A stretch of DNA of 64,000 bases. Source: Lawsonibacter faecis. GTDB lineage: Bacteria > Bacillota > Clostridia > Oscillospirales > Oscillospiraceae. The DNA is taken from the NCBI RefSeq assembly GCF_014287675.1, contig NZ_JACOPQ010000004.1:290815-354814 (forward strand). Reading direction: 5' to 3'. A program made the position numbers and the translations under genes. Shown one piece after another: positions 58,571 to 64,000 of this stretch (positions are counted from its first letter, which is position 1; the number at the start of each line of letters is the position of its first letter). The notes beneath the pieces are model-generated. The model did no database searches and was not told the DNA's origin. It was given only the letters and a program-made list of their open reading frames with translations.

Positions 58571-59506
58571 CTATCCGGCGAGATACTGGGCCAGCACGGT
58601 AATGACGGGCAGGGTCAGGATGGACAAAAGGGTGGACAGTGTGACAAACTGGGCCGAGGCCGTGGGGTCCCGGCCAAATTTCTGGGCAAAGATGCCGGTC
58701 GAGCCCGCAACGGGCGCGCCAGAGAGAATGACGGCGGTGCAGTAGAGCAGCGGGTTGAGGCGGAAGGGCAGCAGCGCCAGGGCCGTGAGGAGAGGGATGA
58801 CCGCCAGACGCAGGGCGGAGGCGGCGTAGAGCGCCTTCTGCCGGAAGGTCTGGAGGAGGCCCGAGCGGGCCATCTGCCCGCCGATGACCACCATTGCAAG
58901 CGGAGTGTTGAGGGCGCTGAGGTAGCCAATCGCCTTGTCCGCCATGGGCGGCAGCCGCAGCCCGGAGAGGAAAAAAACCAGCCCGACGGAGAGTCCGATG
59001 GTGCCGGGATTGAGCAGGGCCTTCCTCACCGAGACCTCTCCCCTGCCGCCCATGAGAAGGACGCCGTGGGTCCACTGGCAGAGGTTGAAGGACACAATGA
59101 CCACCACCGTGAAGATGACGGCCTCTTCCCCCAGCACGGCCTGGATGAGTGGCAGGCCCATGAAGCCGGTATTGGCGTAGACCACGCCGAAGCGGAGGGC
59201 CACCGCCACATCCTCACTCTGGCGGCGGAAGAGGGGGATGACGGCGGCGCAGGTCACGAGATAGTAGACCGCGTTGATGAGGAGCATGATGCCCATGTCC
59301 GCCAGGAGGGCGGCATCCCACGCCACCTGGAGGGAGTCAATGATGACGCAGGGGATGACCACATAGAGCAGCAGGTGGGACATCTGGTCCAGGCCCGGAC
59401 CGGAGAGGGTCCCCCGCCGCACCAGAATAAAGCCCACCGCCATCATCAAAAACAGCGTGGCCACCTGGCCGGCAACCACCAGCAGATTTTCCAGGATACC
59501 CGACAT
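58571..59506 (-). CDS. AEC family (auxin efflux carrier-like) transporter
   Basis: 311 residues, ten helices in two halves, with a central NTGFMGLPLIQAVLG motif. AEC carriers move organic anions or malate-like substrates. ATG 59506. Nine bp separate it from ylmH. Confidence 0.9.
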   Translation of the reverse strand: MSGILENLLVVAGQVATLFLMMAVGFILVRRGTLSGPGLDQMSHLLLYVVIPCVIIDSLQVAWDAALLADMGIMLLINAVYYLVTCAAVIPLFRRQSEDVAVALRFGVVYANTGFMGLPLIQAVLGEEAVIFTVVVIVSFNLCQWTHGVLLMGGRGEVSVRKALLNPGTIGLSVGLVFFLSGLRLPPMADKAIGYLSALNTPLAMVVIGGQMARSGLLQTFRQKALYAASALRLAVIPLLTALALLPFRLNPLLYCTAVILSGAPVAGSTGIFAQKFGRDPTASAQFVTLSTLLSILTLPVITVLAQYLAG

Positions 59507-59632
59507 TGTAAAGAGGACCTCACATCCGTTTATCAGTATCTGCTATTATAGCGTCTCAAGTAGGACTGTGTAAAGGCAAAACCTGTTTTTCCCCCCTGCC
59601 GGATTCCAATACGCAGGTCGCGGCAAAAAAGG

Positions 59633-59670
59633 AGCGCCGGACGGCGGAAAGATTCCCGCCGTCCGGCGCT
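59633..59670 (-). terminator. terminator after the 5'-nucleotidase gene
   Basis: 15-bp stem AGCGCCGGACGGCGG / complement, followed on minus by TTTTTTGCC. Confidence 0.9.
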
Positions 59671-59697
59671 GAAATATTCGGTTGCGGGATATGGCGC

Positions 59698-61827
59698 TCA
59701 GCCGCCCTGGCCGGAGGTGGAGGCGGCGGGCTGCGCGGTGACGGTCAGAACGCCGCCGGACTCAGCTGCGGTGACACCCAGCAGGGCGGTCAGGCCGTCG
59801 GCGGAGACATAGTAGTTGCCGTCGATCAGAATCGCGCTGACCGGCACGGCGGCGCCGTCCACGCTGACACTGATGCCGACGGAATTGGCGGCGGTGTCGA
59901 CGGTGCGGGCGGGCAGGGCGGCCGCGGCGTACTCGCCGCCCTTGGTGACGACCACGCCGCCCTTCCACTCCACGTTGAACGCGGCGTCGGTGCCCTTAAA
60001 GGCCTCGGCGAGATCGCGCAGGCGGTAGAAGGTGCCGCCCTCATTGCTCTGGGCAAAGCTGGCGCTGTTAATCTTGCCGTTTACAATGACGTTGTTGCTG
60101 TCGTTGAGGTTGATGCTCTTGGAGTAGGGGGTGGCCAGCTCGCCGGCGTTGATCCTGGCGATGTAGGCGGCGCGCTCAGGATTGTCCTTCTGGAGGTCCA
60201 CGCCGGTAATTTTCCAGTTGTTGTCCACCACGGGGTCCAGAGGGTCGTGCTTGCCCAGGTACTCCACCAGCATGTCGCGCACGGACTGGGAGGACTCCCA
60301 GTTCTTCTCGCCGTGGATAATGCCGGCGGTCTTCAGGCCGGTAAAGCGGTAGTCGTTGACGCAGAGGGTCAACTCCATGTCGTCGGTGAGGGGCGCGCCC
60401 TTAAAGGTCACGTTCTCGATGCGAGACCCGGCGGGCTTGGAGAGGTTGATTTCGTAGTTGAGGCCGATAAAATGGTCGTGGAGGTAGCCGGGCTTGGCGC
60501 TGTTGAAGGAGATGGTCACGTCGCCGGGGACCCACTGGTTGTAGCACTCGGCGGCCCACTCCATGTAGGCCTTCATCTCCGCGCCGGTGACCTTCACGGT
60601 GTAGAGCACGTTGGGGTATTTGTAGATGTCAAACACATTGCCGTAGTTGAGGTCGCCCTTCTTCAGGTCGCTGCCGTCCTTGAAGAGGGCCACGCCGGTG
60701 ACGTCGGCGCCGGAGTACTCCAGCTGCACGGTGCCGATGAGGTCGATGACGGCGGTATCCTGGAGACGGCCCTCGGGCATGCCCTTAATCTCATTGACGG
60801 GCTGGAAGTCGGCGCTGGCGTGGCCGAGGATATTGTCGTTGATGAAGGAGACGGTCTTCTCCTGGGCCTCCTTGACGGCGGGCACATCCCGCAGGCCCTG
60901 ATCGGGCTCCACGTCCTTCATGGAGACGGTCTCAGCCTTGGCGGAGGTGATTTTGTTGGCGGCGTCCAGGGTGATGTCCCAGCGGACCACTTCGCCGGCG
61001 TTGTTCTTGGCCTCGCCCATGGGGACGGCGCCGTCGTTGTTGATAAAGGTGGTGTGGGTGTGGCCCATCTGGAGGATGTCCACCTCTGGGTTCTTCTCCA
61101 GGATGGTCTTGGCGGCGTCTGCCTCGGTGTACTCGGACTCATAACCCGCGTGGGCGGAGACCATGATGACGTCGGCCTTGCTGCCGATTTCCTTGACGGC
61201 CGCCGCCACCGCGTCCGCCATGGACTCAAACTTCAGGTCTGCGACGCCGTTCTTGGTGCCGTCCCAGCGGGGGATGTTGGGGGTGTCCACGCCGATGATG
61301 GCCACCTTCACGCCGCCGCGCTCCACGATGGTGTAGGCATTGCCGGTGAAGAGGGAGCCGTCGGCGTTCTTGATGTTGGCGGCCAGCACGGGGGCGTTGG
61401 ACTGCTTCATGACCACCTTCAGGTTGTCCACGCCCCAGTTGAACTCATGATTGCCCAGAGTCCAGGCGTCGTACTTCATGTAGTTCATGGCCGCGACCAC
61501 GGGATGGGGATTGGCGCTCTTGCTGTAGAGGTCGTCGGTGAGAATGGTGCCCTGAATGGTATCGCCCGCGTCCACCAGAATGGTGTTGGGGTTCTCCCTG
61601 CGCACCTCATTGACGTAGGTGGAGATACGGGCCAGGCCGTCGGCGGAGCTCTCCTTCATATCCTCATAGGAGTAGCCCCAGATGTTGCCGTGGGTGTCGG
61701 ATGTGCCGATGATGGTAATGTGCTTCTCGCCCTCGGCGGCGAATGCGCTGCCAACCATGGCGAGCACCAGGGCGACGGTCATCAGGACCGCCAGGATGGA
61801 ACGGTAACCGCGTCTGTACTGCTTCAT
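59698..61827 (-). CDS. secreted bifunctional metallophosphatase/5'-nucleotidase
   Basis: 709 residues. Signal peptide (ILAVLMTVALVLAMVGSAFA); metallophosphatase motifs IGTSDTHGN, DAGDTIQG, LGNHEFNWG and QMGHTHTTF; a 5'-nucleotidase C-terminal domain about 330-540; and a C-terminal stalk domain like the copper amine oxidase N domain (FYRLRDLAEAF, YYVSADGLTALLG) that may bind the wall. It hydrolyses extracellular nucleotides to release phosphate and nucleosides. Confidence 0.93.
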   Translation of the reverse strand: MKQYRRGYRSILAVLMTVALVLAMVGSAFAAEGEKHITIIGTSDTHGNIWGYSYEDMKESSADGLARISTYVNEVRRENPNTILVDAGDTIQGTILTDDLYSKSANPHPVVAAMNYMKYDAWTLGNHEFNWGVDNLKVVMKQSNAPVLAANIKNADGSLFTGNAYTIVERGGVKVAIIGVDTPNIPRWDGTKNGVADLKFESMADAVAAAVKEIGSKADVIMVSAHAGYESEYTEADAAKTILEKNPEVDILQMGHTHTTFINNDGAVPMGEAKNNAGEVVRWDITLDAANKITSAKAETVSMKDVEPDQGLRDVPAVKEAQEKTVSFINDNILGHASADFQPVNEIKGMPEGRLQDTAVIDLIGTVQLEYSGADVTGVALFKDGSDLKKGDLNYGNVFDIYKYPNVLYTVKVTGAEMKAYMEWAAECYNQWVPGDVTISFNSAKPGYLHDHFIGLNYEINLSKPAGSRIENVTFKGAPLTDDMELTLCVNDYRFTGLKTAGIIHGEKNWESSQSVRDMLVEYLGKHDPLDPVVDNNWKITGVDLQKDNPERAAYIARINAGELATPYSKSINLNDSNNVIVNGKINSASFAQSNEGGTFYRLRDLAEAFKGTDAAFNVEWKGGVVVTKGGEYAAAALPARTVDTAANSVGISVSVDGAAVPVSAILIDGNYYVSADGLTALLGVTAAESGGVLTVTAQPAASTSGQGG

Positions 61828-61875
61828 TTACATCGCTCCTTCTTCCGTTGTGTTTATGTAACCGGGGATACTATT

Positions 61876-61904
61876 ATTGTAGGCCTATATGCCCAAAAAT
61901 ACAA
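61876..61904 (-). promoter_or_regulatory. promoter of the 5'-nucleotidase gene
   Basis: Minus strand: -35 TTGTAT (61899-61904), 17-bp spacer, -10 TACAAT (61876-61881). Confidence 0.65.
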
Positions 61905-61950
61905 TGGACAAGTGAGCGTTTTTATACAAATTTTTGGGAGTCGACCGACG

Positions 61951-61980
61951 TTGACAAGAAGCATCCAAAACGGGTATACT
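61951..61980 (+). promoter_or_regulatory. promoter of the ABC exporter gene
   Basis: -35 TTGACA (61951-61956), 18-bp spacer, -10 TATACT (61975-61980). Confidence 0.8.
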
Positions 61981-62022
61981 ATGCTGTGCGAAATAATGGA
62001 AATCAGAAAGGAGGCGGGGCCC

Positions 62023-63777
62023 TTGACCACCGAAAAAATGAAAAGAAGCGGCTATCTGCGCATTTTCGTCTCCTATTACGGTCCCCACCGCAAACTCTTT
62101 TTTTTGGACATGATATGCGCGCTGTGTATCGCGCTGGTGGATCTGGCCTTCCCCTATGTGTCCAAGCTCTCCATGGAGCGGCTGCTGCCCTCCAAGCTTT
62201 TTGAGACCTTCTTTGCGGTGATGGCCGTCCTGGTGGGGGCTTATATCCTCAAGAGCGTGTTCTACTTTATCGTCACCTACTGGGGGCATCTGCTGGGCGT
62301 GCGGATGGAGGCGGATATCCGCCGGGATCTCTTTACCCATATGCAGGACCTCTCCTTCTCCTTCTACGACAAGAACCGCACCGGACAGCTGATGAGCCGG
62401 GTCACCGGAGACCTCTTTGAAATCACGGAGCTGGCCCACCACGGGCCGGAGGACCTCTTCATCTCCTCCGTCACCCTTGTCGGCGCGTTTGCCGTCATGC
62501 TCACCATCCGCTGGGAGCTGGCGCTGGTGGTCTTCTCGGTGGTGCCGCTCTTCCTCCTCTTCACCATTTTCTCCCGCAAGCGGATGATGAACGCCTCCAC
62601 CGAGGTGAAGGCCAAGCTGGCGGGCATTAACGGCGAGGTGGAGTCCTCCATCTCCGGGATGCGCACCGCCAAGGCCTTCGCCAACGAGCACACCGAGAGC
62701 GAGAAGTTCAACGCAGCCAACGACCAGTTCCGGGGGGCCAAGCGGGGCTACTACAAGGCCATGGCCATCTATCAGTCCGGCCTGGAATTCGCCATGGGCA
62801 TCATGAGCGTGCTGGTCATCGCCTTTGGCGGCTACCTCATCATGCAGGGCAGGATGGACTATATTGAGCTCATCACCTTCTCCCTCTACGTCTCTACCTT
62901 TATTACCCCCATCCGCAAGCTCTCCGCCTTTGTGGAGCAGTTCATGCAGGGCATGGCGGGCTTCAAGCGCTTTGTGGAGCTGATGCGGGTGGAGCCCGAG
63001 GTCCGGGACGCCCGCGACGCGGCTGATATGCCGCCGGCCCGGGGCGATATCCTGGTGGACGACGTGACCTTCCGCTATGAGGAGGACGGGGAGAATGTAC
63101 TGGAGCATGTGACCCTCCACGTGAAGGAGGGCGAGACGGTGGCCGTGGTGGGCCCCTCCGGCGGCGGAAAGTCGACGCTGTGCCAGCTTATTCCGCGATT
63201 CTACGACGCCACGGAGGGCCGTATCCTGGTGGACGGCAGGGACGTGCGGGGCCTCACCCAGCGCTCCCTGCGGGAGAATATCGGCATTGTCCAGCAGGAT
63301 GTGTTCCTCTTTGCCGGGACGATATACGACAATATCCGCTACGGCAGACCCGACGCAACCGACGAGGAGATTGTGGAGGCGGCCAAGCGGGCGGAGATCT
63401 ACGCGGATATCATGGACATGCCCGACGGCTTCCAGACCCAGGTGGGTGAGCGGGGGGCCATGCTCTCCGGCGGACAGAAGCAGCGGGTCAGCATCGCCCG
63501 GATTTTCCTCAAAAACCCGCCCATTCTGATCCTGGACGAGGCCACCTCGGCCCTGGACAGCGTCACCGAGGCGCGGATTCAGGGGGCGTTTGACGAGCTG
63601 GCCAAGGGCCGCACCACCTTAATCATCGCCCACCGGCTCTCCACCATCCGCTCCGCCTCCCGCATCATCGTCATCGACGGCGCGGGGATTCAGGAGGAGG
63701 GCACCCACGAGGAGCTGATGGCAAAGGGCGGCGAGTATGCCCGGCTCTACAACGCGCAGAAGAGTGTGGCGGTATAA
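62023..63777 (+). CDS. ABC transporter, fused permease-ATPase (MsbA/MDR-like)
   Basis: 584 residues: six-helix ABC-exporter domain about 10-310, then an ATPase with Walker A VGPSGGGKSTLC, Q-loop, signature LSGGQKQRVSIA, Walker B ILILDEATSALD and H-loop AHRLST. It acts as a homodimer or heterodimer half. The start is TTG 62023 after AAAGGAGG; an ATG at 61981 lies at the transcription start and is unlikely. Confidence 0.93.
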   Translation: MTTEKMKRSGYLRIFVSYYGPHRKLFFLDMICALCIALVDLAFPYVSKLSMERLLPSKLFETFFAVMAVLVGAYILKSVFYFIVTYWGHLLGVRMEADIRRDLFTHMQDLSFSFYDKNRTGQLMSRVTGDLFEITELAHHGPEDLFISSVTLVGAFAVMLTIRWELALVVFSVVPLFLLFTIFSRKRMMNASTEVKAKLAGINGEVESSISGMRTAKAFANEHTESEKFNAANDQFRGAKRGYYKAMAIYQSGLEFAMGIMSVLVIAFGGYLIMQGRMDYIELITFSLYVSTFITPIRKLSAFVEQFMQGMAGFKRFVELMRVEPEVRDARDAADMPPARGDILVDDVTFRYEEDGENVLEHVTLHVKEGETVAVVGPSGGGKSTLCQLIPRFYDATEGRILVDGRDVRGLTQRSLRENIGIVQQDVFLFAGTIYDNIRYGRPDATDEEIVEAAKRAEIYADIMDMPDGFQTQVGERGAMLSGGQKQRVSIARIFLKNPPILILDEATSALDSVTEARIQGAFDELAKGRTTLIIAHRLSTIRSASRIIVIDGAGIQEEGTHEELMAKGGEYARLYNAQKSVAV

Positions 63778-63802
63778 CTTATGAAAAGCGCTTCCGCCGA
63801 TT

Positions 63803-63861
63803 GAACAGCCCCAAGTTATTCAGACAGCACAAAAAAGCGGCCCGTGAGTAGGCAAAGCAGA
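63803..63861 (-). mobile_element. terminal part of an IS3-type element
   Basis: The sequence TTGAACAGCCCCAAGTTATT at about 63803 resembles the end of IS3/IS150-type elements and lies just outside the transposase C-terminus. The exact boundary and the other end are not visible. Confidence 0.5.
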
Positions 63862-64000
63862 TTATGAGGAGAGGTGGCGCGCAAGCGGCGCCTCTCCCGT
63901 TTTTATTTGGATACGCTCATAGTTATAAAAGTGAATAAACTCGGCAATCGCATGGTTGGCCTCTTCAAAGGTGTCCGGCTTATGCCTGTAAATACACTCG
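63862..64000 (-). CDS. IS3-family transposase OrfB, C-terminal part (cut by window edge)
   Basis: 46 codons: ECIYRHKPDTFEEANHAIAE then FIHFYNYERIQ and an RHLSS end. The FYNYERIQ signature and Leu/Thr tail are typical of the DDE transposase OrfB of IS3/IS150. The N-terminus is beyond the window. Confidence 0.85.
   Translation of the reverse strand, partial: ECIYRHKPDTFEEANHAIAEFIHFYNYERIQIKTGEAPLARHLSS

Noticed and set aside
60247..62022. Long N-terminal extension of the ABC exporter frame reaching back through the nucleotidase gene
   Set aside because: It is antisense to the nucleotidase; a promoter (61951) and RBS before TTG 62023 define the real start.
1..64000. tRNA or rRNA genes
   Set aside because: No stretch with a convincing tRNA fold or GTTCRANNC arm in an intergenic gap was found; only leaders and hairpins were seen.

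Overview
The window is GC-rich, gene-dense Clostridia DNA. The whole gene set (SepF, DivIVA, T-box-controlled ileS, TPP-controlled thiT, HemZ, DUF896, YlmH, DUF4860-type pilin genes) and the frequent TTG/GTG starts fit a gut Oscillospiraceae-like bacterium (Flavonifractor/Lawsonibacter/Intestinimonas type). That placement is an inference; there is no rRNA or tRNA gene to confirm it. No prophage or CRISPR array was seen. The right edge cuts an IS3-type element.

Layout: 1-10.5 kb holds transporters with their regulators: an MFS pump behind a leader-peptide/terminator unit, an XRE-controlled ABC exporter operon, a MerR/MATE divergent pair, a second MATE pump and an HD protein. 10.6-16 kb holds a YtaF-like protein, PepD, a HAD phosphatase, riboswitch-controlled ThiT, and lspA-rluD. 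16.3-19.9 kb holds an orphan PstS-like lipoprotein operon and a divergent pair of tiny ribbon-helix-helix (RHH) regulators. 19.9-26.9 kb is the division cluster yggS-sepF-divIVA-(T-box)-ileS plus a HlyD-like protein. 27-36 kb is miaB-mutS-CPBP-mutL-miaA-hfq. 36.4-42 kb runs on the plus strand: an alanine-racemase-like protein without the PLP lysine, dtd, an MBL hydrolase, hemZ, a uridine-kinase-like protein and an Mrp ATPase. 42.3-46.6 kb is a reduced type IV pilus operon. 46.9-57 kb is a cell-surface island. 57-64 kb is housekeeping and transport.

The surface island is the most interesting system. It encodes a BTAD (SARP-like) regulator with a C-terminal degenerate GGDEF-like domain (SGAQF in place of GGDEF), a class-D-like sortase, a secreted transglutaminase-like protein, and a 2004-residue LPQTG adhesin with a VWA domain and about 15 MucBP-like repeats. 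The adhesin gene has a cyclic-di-GMP-I riboswitch in its leader and is flanked by two tiny paralogous genes. Both tiny genes have the same promoter architecture: two TGTRACC heptamers 4 bp apart, then 9 bp, then a -10 box. This is the layout known for SARP operators, so the neighbouring BTAD protein may drive both. A third member of the tiny-protein family closes the adjacent pilus operon, which suggests that pili and adhesin are one c-di-GMP-linked surface programme.

The second striking signal is repetitive. A four-hairpin element (called R2 here) lies directly after sepF and after hfq, and each time it is followed by a duplicated copy of that gene's 3' end: one 55-bp copy after sepF, two 90-bp copies at an exact 212-bp period after hfq. 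The R2 hairpins covary between the two loci. A different dispersed repeat of about 200 bp (R1) occurs three times, once with an internal deletion. A C-terminal remnant of a REP-associated tyrosine transposase lies between miaB and mutS.
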